DNA of 64,000 nt from Paenibacillus sp. FSL A5-0031 (lineage in GTDB: Bacteria > Bacillota > Bacilli > Paenibacillales > Paenibacillaceae). The DNA lies in NCBI RefSeq assembly GCF_001956295.1, contig NZ_MRTD01000002.1:64501-128500 (forward strand), read 5' to 3'. Shown piece by piece: positions 24,990 through 33,376 of this stretch (the first letter of the stretch is position 1; each line of letters opens with the position of its first letter). Under the pieces are notes generated by a model. The model worked only from the letters and a program-made list of their open reading frames with translations. It had not been told where the DNA came from and did not search any database. The translations under genes and the position numbers were made by a program.

Positions 24990-25013
24990 TAGTCATCAAA
25001 ATATTAACTTAAA

Positions 25014-25430
25014 TCATTTATCATTATATCTTTCTAAGCCTTTATAAACGCCCGTTTGTTTGTAAGCACTTTTTAAATCTTCTTTTCGCGATATGTCTTG
25101 GAACATCTGCTTCTTGTCCTTCTCAATTCGATTGCGACAATTGTCGCAAAGATGATTATCACGAATCAGAGTTCCGCAAGATTCACAGGGGTATGACATA
25201 TTAGGTGCATTCATAATGGAGATGCGTCCCTCGCGTATGAACTTTGTAATTTGTTTAATCGAAACACCCGTAGCATCAGATACCTCAGTAATAATTGAGC
25301 CTCTAAATTCACGCAAATAGTTTGCACAAAGCTCATATTCTTTATCAATTTCTCGCATGCATGCCGGACACACGTCTCTAAAGTTTTTTGCAAAAAGCTT
25401 ACCGCAGCGAGGACAATTATCTAGGTTCAT
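25014..25430 (-). CDS. yvyF: TIGR03826/YvyF family flagellar operon protein
   Basis: A 138-residue protein with two zinc-ribbon-like cysteine pairs, CPRCGKLF...CPAC (residues 6-24) and CESCGTLI...CDNC (about 82-98). Between them is a helix-turn-helix-like segment (ITEVSDATGVSIKQITKFIREGRI). B. subtilis yvyF occupies the same place between comFC and flgM and is thought to affect flagellar gene expression; its mechanism is not established. ATG 25430 has AAAGGAGGGCTCAGAGCG upstream. A hairpin with a U tail follows the gene. Confidence 0.92.
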   Translation of the reverse strand: MNLDNCPRCGKLFAKNFRDVCPACMREIDKEYELCANYLREFRGSIITEVSDATGVSIKQITKFIREGRISIMNAPNMSYPCESCGTLIRDNHLCDNCRNRIEKDKKQMFQDISRKEDLKSAYKQTGVYKGLERYNDK

Positions 25431-25544
25431 CGCTCTGAGCCCTCCTTTTTTTGTAAAACCATACTAGCTATTAGTTACATTCTAATCGATAGCATTAACT
25501 TTTTCACTATCAATCTAATTATTAGATCTATCAGCCTAGCTGAA

Positions 25545-26429
25545 TTATGAACGAGCCCAAGTCAAAATATAGATATCGAGCGGAAGCTCCGCATAACGGT
25601 GCAAAGCCTTAGAGCAGGCTTCTGCTGTACTTCCAGTTGTGTAGATATCATCGATTAAAAGTATACGAACAGCTCTATCAATTAGATGATTTTTGCTATG
25701 GGATTCAGAGGCTAATAAGCTCAAATTGTTCGTATTCACTTCAAAAAGAGATTGTGTATCCCGCATTCTTTCGGAGCGTGTTTTGAAGCTTTGCTTCTCT
25801 GAATGTCGCGAACGAATGAGCAATTCCATAATCGGAAGCTGAAAACGCCTCGCGATATGGCTGGCTAGCTGCTGAGCTTGGTTGAACCCCCGATCAGCTT
25901 CTCGTTCTTCACTTACAGGAACGTAGGTAATAGCATCCCAGCAGTCTGCTATTGATATTTTTGGTTTGCGGCGGCTGCTGCTTACCACGATAGATTGTTG
26001 AATAATTTCAAAGGTCATCGCCTCGAATGCAGGCAGAAGCATATCCCCGAGCAAAGGAGCAAGCTGCTCATTGCCCCTGTATTTATACAAGGCGAGCATG
26101 GCTCGCATCGCTTGATTATAATGAACCGCGCTGCGGTTGCATATGAATGCGCCATGCGGGCGACGTATGCAGTCTTCGCATGGGATGCCGCGCCCGCATC
26201 TACGGCAGGCGATGCGGGTCAGCCATGGTATTGCGGAGAGGCACGCTCCGCAAAGGGATTTGCGAAGCTGGGTCGTCAGCTTCGCATGGTTGTAGCTGCT
26301 CGCGCTGCGAGCCTCGCTTTGCGGTTTGCCGCATAGGAGACATGCGGCAGTCGTTGGAGCGAGCAGCTGCGCGGATGTGGTGAAAGCGGATTGTAGACGC
26401 TGGAGCCATGCTCTTGGCGAGACGTTCAT
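25545..26429 (-). CDS. comFC: ComF-family phosphoribosyltransferase-like competence protein ComFC
   Basis: ComFC is needed for uptake of single-stranded DNA and partners the helicase ComFA. The 294-residue protein has an N-terminal zinc-binding region (CLLCGK near 37; CGACLS near 76; CRRCGRGIPCEDC near 93-105). A type I phosphoribosyltransferase core follows, with FNQAQQLASHIA and the phosphoribosyl loop ILLIDDIYTTGSTAEA near 262. ATG 26429 overlaps the comFA stop as ATGA. It is longer than the B. subtilis protein, mainly through the N-terminal region. No comFB is present between the two genes. Confidence 0.95.
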   Translation of the reverse strand: MNVSPRAWLQRLQSAFTTSAQLLAPTTAACLLCGKPQSEARSASSYNHAKLTTQLRKSLCGACLSAIPWLTRIACRRCGRGIPCEDCIRRPHGAFICNRSAVHYNQAMRAMLALYKYRGNEQLAPLLGDMLLPAFEAMTFEIIQQSIVVSSSRRKPKISIADCWDAITYVPVSEEREADRGFNQAQQLASHIARRFQLPIMELLIRSRHSEKQSFKTRSERMRDTQSLFEVNTNNLSLLASESHSKNHLIDRAVRILLIDDIYTTGSTAEACSKALHRYAELPLDIYILTWARS

Positions 26430-28669
26430 TTTGGCGAGCCTCCTTTGGGTGTGGGGAGCAGGTAGCCTTGCTTGCGAGCCATGCGGTTCATCGTTTGAAT
26501 ATGGCGTACCGCCTGCAACTGAGGGCGATTGCGATCATGGCTGCAAAAGTACACACGACCGAATGGATCATCCGCAGAGCGGCCTGCTCTTCCAGCCATT
26601 TGAACCAGTGAAGCCTCGTCAAATAACCTTCCATCTGCGTCGAGAATATAGACATCGCTTTTAGGAATCGTTACGCCTCTCTCTAAAATGGTAGTTGTGA
26701 CTAGTACTCGTATATCCCGCGAGCGAAAACGCTGAACCTTCTCTGTTCGTCCTTCATCCTGTGAAGAGGTTGCCGCAACAGCAGCATGTGAAAGAGCAGC
26801 ACGCAATAAAGCCGCCATAGGCTCGGTTTGAGCAATTTGCTGCACGAATACAAACAGCTGAGCACCTCGATCAAGCGATGACCGCATGGCCGCTAACAGC
26901 TTTGACGGCAGCTTGCGGTGCTGGAGCATCTGCTTTACTGTAGGCGTTTGTAGAAGCTTGGGCACTGGAAGCGGATGACGATGATATCGAACAGGTACTC
27001 TTGCATGAGGCAGCTTCCCTCGTTTTGCTGCTCTTTGCAGCTCGCTAGGCGGCGTAGCAGACAGCAGCAAACGAGCAGCGCCTGGCGCACAGCTCTTATC
27101 TGCTGCAAAATGCAGCAATGGGTCACCCACAAAAGGAAACGCATCCAGTTCATCAACTACAACGAGATCAAAGCCTTGATAAAACCGCATCAGCTGATGC
27201 GTTGTAGCAAGCGTAATATCTCCACTTTCCCAGCGTTGCTCACTACCACCATATAATGTTACAACTGAAGCTTTAGGAAAAGCTTTCCGAATACGCGGGT
27301 CAAGCTCGATTACCACGTCACGGCGCGGTGTGGAAATAAGCGCCTTCCCGCCGCGCAGCAGGACAGACTCCACAAGCGGAAAAATCATCTCCGTTTTGCC
27401 AGCTCCTGTTACAGCCCAAAGAAGAAACTCTCTCATCTGGCGCTGCTTGTCCAGTTTTGACGATGCCGCGTCTATCGGCGGCTCTTCCACAAACTGCAGC
27501 GCCTTGGCTGCTGCAGCTGTCTGCGCAGGGCTAAGCCCCCATTTATCAAGCCGCTGTTCATACGTCAGCGGCCTCAACCCCTTCCCAGAGCCGCGAACCG
27601 TCGTCTCTGTCCAATTCAACCCCGCGCGCTGCCCCGTAATAAGCAGCTCACATTCCCGGCTTCGCCCCATCCCAATGCACGCCATGCAATAGGCGCAGTG
27701 CCTCCCGCACGCTGCACATGCCGTGCGGTGCATTTGCGCCTCGCCGCTCCCGCAGCGCAAACAGCTGCGCTCCCGCCTGCGGCGCCCTAAAGCGTCCAAT
27801 CGCCCGCCACCCACGGCGGCGATTGATCCGCTCAGGCGCACCTGCCCGAGCAGCGAAGCAAGCTGGAGCAATTCTCTCCAGCTTGACGCGGCACCGGGAC
27901 AGCTTGCGCTAGACAACAGGGCGTGCGCCTCGCTTCGCAAAAGCGCACGTCCCTGCAGCATACCCGCGGCAAGCTTCGCTCCTGCCGCGATCTCTCCCAG
28001 CTCTGCAGCGCTATAAACTCGCGCTCCCTCGCCACCCACACGCTTAGCGCTGCTACGCTTTTCACCATTATTCGCAAGCGCTGCTCCTCCGATTTCCCCA
28101 ACGACAACGCCCCCTACCTTCTCCCACCTCTCCACTAAACCAAAAAGCCTCTCTATCTCCAACGCTCCTTTCCGCTTCCCTCGATTACCCAAAAAACGCC
28201 AACGACTCCCGAAACAAATCTTGCCGTTATTTACTGCTTGCTCTACTCCTCCACTGTATTTCCGATAATTTCTCACCAGCTCGCTAGATTTCTGATTACT
28301 ACTATTCAACCCGCCAGCTGCTGCATCTCCACCTGCCCCATCAGCTTTTGATTCCTCCGCACATGCGGCCAACAGCTCAATCGCCTCATAATCAGCATTT
28401 CGTCCTCCTTCATTTAAGCTTTTACTCGCACCGTTTCTGCCGACGCTGCCACGTTTCATAGCCGCATCCCAAAGCTCCACTGATACGCACGCATCCCCGA
28501 GCGGCAGTTCTTCTTTTAGCAGCCATCCCTCCTCTGCGATCTCGTTGTTCAAGAATCCCGCTTCACCAAACGTTCCATGCATCCAGAAGTATTTATCCAC
28601 CATTGCCTTGATGGTCAGTCGAGCCTGCCAGCAGCCTTTCACTTTCACAACATACAATTGTGCCTTCAT
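26426..28669 (-). CDS. comFA: DNA-uptake helicase ComFA with long N-terminal extension
   Basis: ComFA is a superfamily 2 ATPase that drives transforming DNA through the membrane channel. The conserved part begins at about residue 300, with a four-cysteine zinc cluster (CLRCG ... CAACGRHCAYC). Walker A is AVTGAGKTEM, the DEAD-type box VVDELDAFPF, then LLSATPP and the helicase C domain (TTILERGVTIPKSDVYILDAD; QMAGRAGRS). The 747 residues compare with roughly 460 in B. subtilis. The first 300 residues look low-complexity and Ala/Gly-rich apart from an N-terminal module (AQLYVVKVKGCWQARLTI). ATG 28669 was preferred over GTG 28690 because GAGGGAG lies nine bases before it. The coding region is clearly richer in G+C than its neighbours. 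Confidence 0.93.
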   Translation of the reverse strand: MKAQLYVVKVKGCWQARLTIKAMVDKYFWMHGTFGEAGFLNNEIAEEGWLLKEELPLGDACVSVELWDAAMKRGSVGRNGASKSLNEGGRNADYEAIELLAACAEESKADGAGGDAAAGGLNSSNQKSSELVRNYRKYSGGVEQAVNNGKICFGSRWRFLGNRGKRKGALEIERLFGLVERWEKVGGVVVGEIGGAALANNGEKRSSAKRVGGEGARVYSAAELGEIAAGAKLAAGMLQGRALLRSEAHALLSSASCPGAASSWRELLQLASLLGQVRLSGSIAAVGGGRLDALGRRRRERSCLRCGSGEAQMHRTACAACGRHCAYCMACIGMGRSRECELLITGQRAGLNWTETTVRGSGKGLRPLTYEQRLDKWGLSPAQTAAAAKALQFVEEPPIDAASSKLDKQRQMREFLLWAVTGAGKTEMIFPLVESVLLRGGKALISTPRRDVVIELDPRIRKAFPKASVVTLYGGSEQRWESGDITLATTHQLMRFYQGFDLVVVDELDAFPFVGDPLLHFAADKSCAPGAARLLLSATPPSELQRAAKRGKLPHARVPVRYHRHPLPVPKLLQTPTVKQMLQHRKLPSKLLAAMRSSLDRGAQLFVFVQQIAQTEPMAALLRAALSHAAVAATSSQDEGRTEKVQRFRSRDIRVLVTTTILERGVTIPKSDVYILDADGRLFDEASLVQMAGRAGRSADDPFGRVYFCSHDRNRPQLQAVRHIQTMNRMARKQGYLLPTPKGGSPK

Positions 28670-28784
28670 TTCTATTCGCTCCCTCGACACTTTATAGAAC
28701 TGACTTCATAATTCATCTGTTATGTTAACTATGGCCTCTCCCTTCCCTGACAAAAGGTGAATGATGTTTGCAAGCACTGTAAAC

Positions 28785-28831
28785 AAAAAAAAGCACACCC
28801 AACAACGCATTTGCGTTATTGAGTGTGCTTC
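28785..28831 (-). terminator. Strong terminator after the small membrane-protein gene
   Basis: On the minus strand AGCACAC...GTGTGCT arms extend through CAATAACGCA/TGCGTTGTTG pairing and end in eight T. Confidence 0.93.
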
Positions 28832-28863
28832 ACTCCGACTATTTCATTACCTTAGAGTATATA

Positions 28864-29325
28864 CTAAAATGGCATTTTCGACAAATCTGTCGGATTTTGC
28901 AAATCAATTAGCACCGCATGATCGGAAAGCGACACAACTCCTTCTGCCTGTAGCAGCCATAGCAGCTGAGTTCCATCCACACCCTCTGTTTGAGAACGCT
29001 TACTGCCTTCGCTTTCAGACAACGGATTAGATCCATTAGAGTGAATCCTGACCTCATCGCCCTTTCTAGCTAATCGTTCAACAATAGCCAGTGTTTCCTC
29101 TGTAACCCCTTGATCTACGATCGTCAAACGAACGTTTTTCCCCATTCGCCGAGAGAAAGAAAACAGCGAACGTACATACCATTCCATATTGTTTTGCTGA
29201 ACGTCAGCTACGAGCACATAATGCTTGCTGGATTGCTGGCGCCCTCGCCAAATTCGATACGCCAGATGCACCGACAATGCAGCCAAAGCATAACAGCCAA
29301 TAACAAGAAGTAGAAGTTCAAACAT
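28864..29325 (-). CDS. Small membrane-anchored protein of unknown function
   Basis: The 153-residue product has one N-terminal membrane helix (FELLLLVIGCYALAALSVHLAY), a basic stop-transfer region (RIWRGRQQ) and a cytoplasmic domain. That domain reads YVLVADVQQNNMEWYVRSLFSFSRRMGKNVRLTIVD followed by TEETLAIVERLARKGDEV. The strand-helix-strand pattern recalls the first half of a glycosyltransferase-A fold, but no catalytic DxD is seen and the domain is short. I chose ATG 29325 because GGAGGTG lies six bases upstream and the in-frame GTG overlaps it. It stands alone between comFA and the divergent surface-protein gene. Confidence 0.7.
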   Translation of the reverse strand: MFELLLLVIGCYALAALSVHLAYRIWRGRQQSSKHYVLVADVQQNNMEWYVRSLFSFSRRMGKNVRLTIVDQGVTEETLAIVERLARKGDEVRIHSNGSNPLSESEGSKRSQTEGVDGTQLLWLLQAEGVVSLSDHAVLIDLQNPTDLSKMPF

Positions 29326-29472
29326 GGCGGCCACCTCCTCTTTGTGACACTATATGCCATGAAGAGCCCACTGGTTCCGCAATCAAGGGACAAGGTGACA
29401 AAATGTGTGTTATGCCAAAAATATATCCTGCTTTATGATGATTATTAGTCATTTTCTGACAAAGAAACACCC
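29326..29472. other. Divergent intergenic region
   Basis: Upstream DNA shared by the minus-strand membrane-protein gene and the plus-strand surface-protein gene. Nothing beyond the plus-strand promoter listed separately was recognised. Confidence 0.4.
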
Positions 29473-29500
29473 TTGAGCAATTTCCAATACATGTTATCAT
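29473..29500 (+). promoter_or_regulatory. Candidate promoter of the riboswitch-surface protein transcript
   Basis: TTGAGC, a 16-base spacer and TATCAT. Transcription would start near 29507 and give a leader of about 180 bases containing the riboswitch. Confidence 0.4.
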
Positions 29501-29574
29501 TTTAATATGAAAGCATGCATATATAACCGGTGCACGCATATAGAAAGGGAGAGTGGATTTTCACAATCAAAATA

Positions 29575-29650
29575 ACTAGGGAAGCGATGAAGTATAATCT
29601 ACAATTGGACACTTGGATTATATGGAGCTAGTAGTGTAACCGGCCCTCTT
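29575..29650 (+). promoter_or_regulatory. Cyclic-di-GMP-II riboswitch
   Basis: The sequence keeps the conserved blocks of this class in order: GGGAAGC with GATGAAG at the 5' side, then ATTGGACACTTGG, then GAGCTAGTAGTGTAACCGG near the 3' side. CACT and AGTG pair as in known members. AGGG (from about 29578) and CCCT (29644-29647) can close stem P1. The Shine-Dalgarno of the next gene (AAGAGGAG) is about 25 bases further and is complementary to CCTCTT (29645-29650), which shares bases with P1. Ligand binding would thus free the ribosome site and turn expression on. The class is recognised by sequence only; the switch direction is inferred. Confidence 0.9.
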
Positions 29651-29685
29651 GGAACCCCACTACGTATCTAAGAGGAGAGTGAAAG

Positions 29686-31251
29686 ATGCGTTATTTTAGG
29701 AAAAAAATCAGTTTAGCCCTGGCTCTGTTATTAATTTTTTCATTGTCGCTTAGTTCCCTTGCCATGGCGGAAGGTGATAGCAATCAAGGTACGAATGCTG
29801 CAGCACTCGTAGATGAGAATAGCTGTCCACAGTACTCATCGGATCGCAAGGATGTCATTGCCACGCATTCCAATATCGTAGTCAATAATAACGGAACAGC
29901 TACCGCTACGTTCCAGACGTTAAAAGATTGTGTTAGAGTCAGCTTCTCCGGCTATGAAGGCCCTGCTGACTGGACCCCTGGACCCGGCGATACAACCATT
30001 CCATACAACAAGCAAACATTTTTTGAGGGACAGTCTATTATATATCCCAAAGCAGGCACTTACTCCGTTACGATTAACATTCCACGATGCTTGCCTTATC
30101 AATTAGATATCTATAGCGGAGATTTAATTAAGACATTGGGTCCCGGCGCTCATGGTGACAAAATTTTAGCATGGAATCTAAAGCTTTCGAACAGCTGTAC
30201 GGGTAGTATCATCATCAACAAACATTTAAATGATGTCGAAGGGGCTCCTCATGTTGGCATTACCTTCGAGCTTTGGAAAGACGGTAAATTAGTCAAAAGC
30301 GGCGTTACCAATAGTGACGGTATTTTGCAATTCAACGAATTGCCTATCGGCACCTATACATTAAAAGAATTAACCTTAGATGGCTTTACCACCGATTTAG
30401 TGGCTACCCAGCAGATCGTAGTAACCACAGATAAATCTGTGCAAAAAGCAGTTATTAATACGGCTAAGCTCAAACTTGAAACGGCCTGCTCCGCCGACCC
30501 GAATAAAACAAGAGCTTGGAAAGTAACCAATGAGAGTAACATTGAGGTTTCTTATTCATGGGAAATTCCAAATTCCACTCAAACAGGAAATGGCGTAATA
30601 CCTGGAAAAGGTTCCGTAAGCTTTTCAACGAATACGGAGCTCGTCAACCCAACTGATCCACAAGCTGTACCTAATACGCTGAAGATCCATTGGGGCAAGG
30701 AGAAAGAGCTTTCACTTGTGAACGCAGGCGAAACCTGCTCTACGCCTACTCCAACACCGTCATCGACACCAACTCCTACACCTGAGACTACACCTACTGC
30801 TACACCAACTCCTACACCTGAGAGCACACCTACAACTACACCAACTCCTACACCTGAGAGCACACCTACAGCTACACCAACTGCTACACCTGAGAGCACG
30901 CCTACAGCTACACCAACTCCAACACCTGAGAGCACACCTAACAATACACCACCTTCCACACCTGTGAGCACGCCTACTGCAACAACTACAGTAACGACAA
31001 CACCTACATCATCACCTGAAGCAACACCTATTGTTGAAATTGATGATGAAGATCCACCTGTTGGAGGAGTTACTGAAGGTGGAGAAGGCGAGCCGCCAAT
31101 CGATCCTGTTGTTGCTGTAGATGAAGATCAAGTCCCGCTTGCTACTCTGCCAAAAACAGGCGAAAGCAGTCCGGTTCCTTATTATCTCATCGGGGCATTT
31201 GCCCTTTCAGCGGGATTCATTACTCTTCGCAAACAAAAACAAAGAAAATAG
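29686..31251 (+). CDS. LPXTG-anchored surface protein with SpaA-like domain and Thr/Pro stalk
   Basis: A 521-residue exported protein. The signal peptide spans about residues 1-28 (KKISLALALLLIFSLSLSSLAMA). An N-terminal domain (about 45-165) has three cysteines in CPQYS, KDCVRV and PRCLPY. A SpaA-type prealbumin-like fold follows (about 173-260; GSIIINKHLNDVEGAPHVGITFEL...LPIGTYTLKEL). A second small domain runs to about 350. A TPTPTPES repeat stalk covers 353-448, and the sortase signal LPKTG precedes a membrane helix and the tail RKQKQRK. It is likely a cell-wall adhesin. ATG 29686 has AGAGGAGAG upstream. It is one of only two large plus-strand genes and is probably controlled by the c-di-GMP riboswitch, linking it to the sessile state. 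Confidence 0.9.
   Translation: MRYFRKKISLALALLLIFSLSLSSLAMAEGDSNQGTNAAALVDENSCPQYSSDRKDVIATHSNIVVNNNGTATATFQTLKDCVRVSFSGYEGPADWTPGPGDTTIPYNKQTFFEGQSIIYPKAGTYSVTINIPRCLPYQLDIYSGDLIKTLGPGAHGDKILAWNLKLSNSCTGSIIINKHLNDVEGAPHVGITFELWKDGKLVKSGVTNSDGILQFNELPIGTYTLKELTLDGFTTDLVATQQIVVTTDKSVQKAVINTAKLKLETACSADPNKTRAWKVTNESNIEVSYSWEIPNSTQTGNGVIPGKGSVSFSTNTELVNPTDPQAVPNTLKIHWGKEKELSLVNAGETCSTPTPTPSSTPTPTPETTPTATPTPTPESTPTTTPTPTPESTPTATPTATPESTPTATPTPTPESTPNNTPPSTPVSTPTATTTVTTTPTSSPEATPIVEIDDEDPPVGGVTEGGEGEPPIDPVVAVDEDQVPLATLPKTGESSPVPYYLIGAFALSAGFITLRKQKQRK
30742..31030 (+). repeat. Thr/Pro coding repeat tract
   Basis: Imperfect tandem repeats with a period of about 36 bases encode TPTPTPESTPTA-like units forming the wall-spanning stalk. 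Copy number may vary by slippage. Confidence 0.85.
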
Positions 31252-31274
31252 TTAAGATTATATGTTTCACCACG

Positions 31275-31316
31275 CACTCTTAGGCTGGTTTTATACAGCT
31301 TAGGAGTGTTTTTCTT
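31275..31316 (+). terminator. Terminator of the LPXTG surface-protein gene
   Basis: CACTCTTAGGCTG and CAGCTTAGGAGTG form a long hairpin followed by TTTTTCTTTT, 24 bases past the stop. Confidence 0.88.
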
Positions 31317-31336
31317 TTCCACAACATTATTTGCAA

Positions 31337-31371
31337 ACAAAAAAACCCCGCATCAACCGATACGGGGTTTT
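31337..31371 (-). terminator. Terminator of degS-degU
   Basis: On the minus strand AACCCCG...CGGGGTT is followed by T-rich sequence. The flanking A/T runs could let it act on both strands between the convergent genes. Confidence 0.85.
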
Positions 31372-31403
31372 GCTCGATATGTAAGTAATGATCAAAAAGG
31401 CTG

Positions 31404-32138
31404 CTACAGTGTAACCCATCCATATTTGATCGATTGGATAACAGCTTGCGTACGGTCATCAACTTCCATCTTTTGCAAAATGCTGCTCACATGGTTTTTA
31501 ACCGTTTTTTCGCTAATGAATAAAAACTCTCCAATAAGCTTATTGCTCTTGCCCTCTGCCATAAGCCTTAACACCTCTGCCTCACGGCGTGTTAATGGGC
31601 TTTCATCGCCAGCAACGAACTTAACTCCCGGTTCCTGAGCAGCTGCAGCACCTGAGACAATTCCCATCTCATCCAAATACGTCATACGGCGAAGCTGGTT
31701 AATGAGCTTGCCTGTCACTTTAGGATGGATATAGGCATGACCTTGGACAACGGAACGAATGGCATTAATTAGCGATTCTGCCTCCATATCCTTCAGAAGG
31801 TAACCCGTAGCCCCTTTACGAAGGGTTTCGAATACATAGCTCTCATCGTCGTGGATAGATAAAATGATAACCTTAACATCAGGAAACATACTTTTTAATC
31901 GTTCCGTCGTCACGACACCGTTCTCTATAGGCATATTAATATCCATAAGGACAATCTCAGGTATGGTATGATTGCAAAACTCTAAAACTTGAATGCCGTC
32001 ACCACATTCGCCGATAACTTCAAGATCGTCTTCCATATTTAGAATCCGCTTAAGTCCTTCACGAAACAGCTGGTGGTCATCCGCAAGTAAAATTTTGATT
32101 GTATTCACATTGCTTGCAGCTCTTTGGATCATCATCAT
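31404..32138 (-). CDS. degU: Response regulator DegU
   Basis: The NarL/FixJ-type regulator of exoenzymes, competence, motility and matrix production. The 244-residue protein has a receiver domain at about 15-130 (ILLADDHQLFREG with acidic pocket; phospho-acceptor Asp in VLMDINMP near 70; conserved Lys in YLLKDME near 118). A LuxR-type helix-turn-helix is at about 178-240 (LTRREAEVLRLMAEGKSNKLIGEFLFISEKTVKNHVSSIL). Three consecutive ATGs start the frame after AAGGAGTAAG; the first (32138) or second may be used. It starts one base after the degS stop, so the pair is co-transcribed. DegU in Bacillus also acts on comK and flagellar genes, fitting this neighbourhood. Confidence 0.97.
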   Translation of the reverse strand: MMMIQRAASNVNTIKILLADDHQLFREGLKRILNMEDDLEVIGECGDGIQVLEFCNHTIPEIVLMDINMPIENGVVTTERLKSMFPDVKVIILSIHDDESYVFETLRKGATGYLLKDMEAESLINAIRSVVQGHAYIHPKVTGKLINQLRRMTYLDEMGIVSGAAAAQEPGVKFVAGDESPLTRREAEVLRLMAEGKSNKLIGEFLFISEKTVKNHVSSILQKMEVDDRTQAVIQSIKYGWVTL

Positions 32139-32139
32139 C

Positions 32140-33300
32140 TTACTCCTTTCTAGATTCGGCAGTAGTAGGTATATCTATTATAATTTTCGTCCCTCTACCG
32201 GGATTTGAGTCTATATCCATCCTTCCCTCTATTAGCTCAATGCGTTCTCTCATCCCTACCAATCCAAAATGTGCGTTTCGAGTAGCATCCTGCTCGATTA
32301 AATCGCTGTTAAATCCAACGCCGTTGTCTTGAATTACGAGTGAAATATGCTGTGGCTGATAGTTAATCTCGAGCATTACATGTGAAGCGCTCGCATGTTT
32401 TAGTGCATTGGTAAAAGCTTCCTGAACTAAGCGGTATATCGCCGCTTCCATTGCAGAGGGCATCCGAGTTTCTTTACCTATAAGCTCGAATATGGTATGT
32501 ATTTTTGTTTTCTCTTCAAAATCCTGAGTGAATTTTCGAAGAGTCGGCACAAGCCCCAAATCATCCAACGCCATCGGGCGCAAATTAAATATAATTTTGC
32601 GAATTTCCTCAAGGCCGGAGCGCACTTGTCCTTTTAAATCTACTAATTCTTCCTGCACCATCACAAATTCCTGCTTGATTAGCATACGTTCTGCAATTTC
32701 TGTTCGAAGAACGATATTTGCGAGTGATTGCGCGGGACCATCATGGATTTCTCGAGCGATCCGTTTACGCTCTTCCTCTTGCGCCAAAATAATTTTCAAT
32801 CCCAGCAGCTGCCTGGTTTTGGCAGACTCAAGAATACGAGTAACCTGATTAAGATCACCCGATAAATATTCAAGTACGACATTTATTTGCGAAGCAATCG
32901 TTTCAGCACGCTCGATGGAATTCTCTACATTTCGAACACGTTTTTGCAAATCATCTCGACGTGCTTTCAAGTAGGATTCCTTCTCGCGGTACACCATCAA
33001 ATCCAGCTGGATTTGTGTAGCCTTCTCATAGGCAGACTTAATGTCATCTTCCTTGTATCGCACGAAATCCCGGCTCACTTCTGTCAGCCTTATACGCGCA
33101 CGGCGATAGTCTTGCTCCAGCTGGTCAACCTTGTCAATTGTCTTCACCGTTTCTTGAAGGACAATTTCAAGCTCCTGCTCGAGTGATTCTAGCTCCGTGC
33201 GCGCGGATTCACATATTTCATAAATCTGGTATTTGCTGTCTTCCATCACTTCGATTGCGTTTTTAATGACTCGATTTATATCGACTGTAAGGTGGTCCAC
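32140..33300 (-). CDS. degS: Sensor histidine kinase DegS
   Basis: The cytoplasmic HPK7-type kinase partner of DegU. Its 386 residues begin with a DegS sensor domain, largely coiled coil (about 1-170). The HisKA_3 domain follows, with the phosphorylated histidine in RIAREIHDGPAQSLANI near residue 190. The HATPase domain (about 280-380) has NALKHASASHV, DNGVGF and GLVGMRERIE with the G2-box-like NPGRGTKI. No membrane segment is visible, as expected. The start is GTG 33300. It is immediately upstream of degU. Confidence 0.97.
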   Translation of the reverse strand: MDHLTVDINRVIKNAIEVMEDSKYQIYEICESARTELESLEQELEIVLQETVKTIDKVDQLEQDYRRARIRLTEVSRDFVRYKEDDIKSAYEKATQIQLDLMVYREKESYLKARRDDLQKRVRNVENSIERAETIASQINVVLEYLSGDLNQVTRILESAKTRQLLGLKIILAQEEERKRIAREIHDGPAQSLANIVLRTEIAERMLIKQEFVMVQEELVDLKGQVRSGLEEIRKIIFNLRPMALDDLGLVPTLRKFTQDFEEKTKIHTIFELIGKETRMPSAMEAAIYRLVQEAFTNALKHASASHVMLEINYQPQHISLVIQDNGVGFNSDLIEQDATRNAHFGLVGMRERIELIEGRMDIDSNPGRGTKIIIDIPTTAESRKE

Positions 33301-33376
33301 TGTAGATCGGCAACCTTTCTATATTAAAGGTTAATCTACTCTATCATACCACAGATTGGATATATTTCGTCCATCG

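Noticed and set aside
30579..30971. 130-residue minus-strand frame rich in Gly-Val repeats
   Set aside because: It is the mirror of the Thr/Pro repeat region of the LPXTG gene and has no independent start signal.
30742..31030. CRISPR-like array
   Set aside because: The repeats are coding, have no unique spacers and stay in frame.
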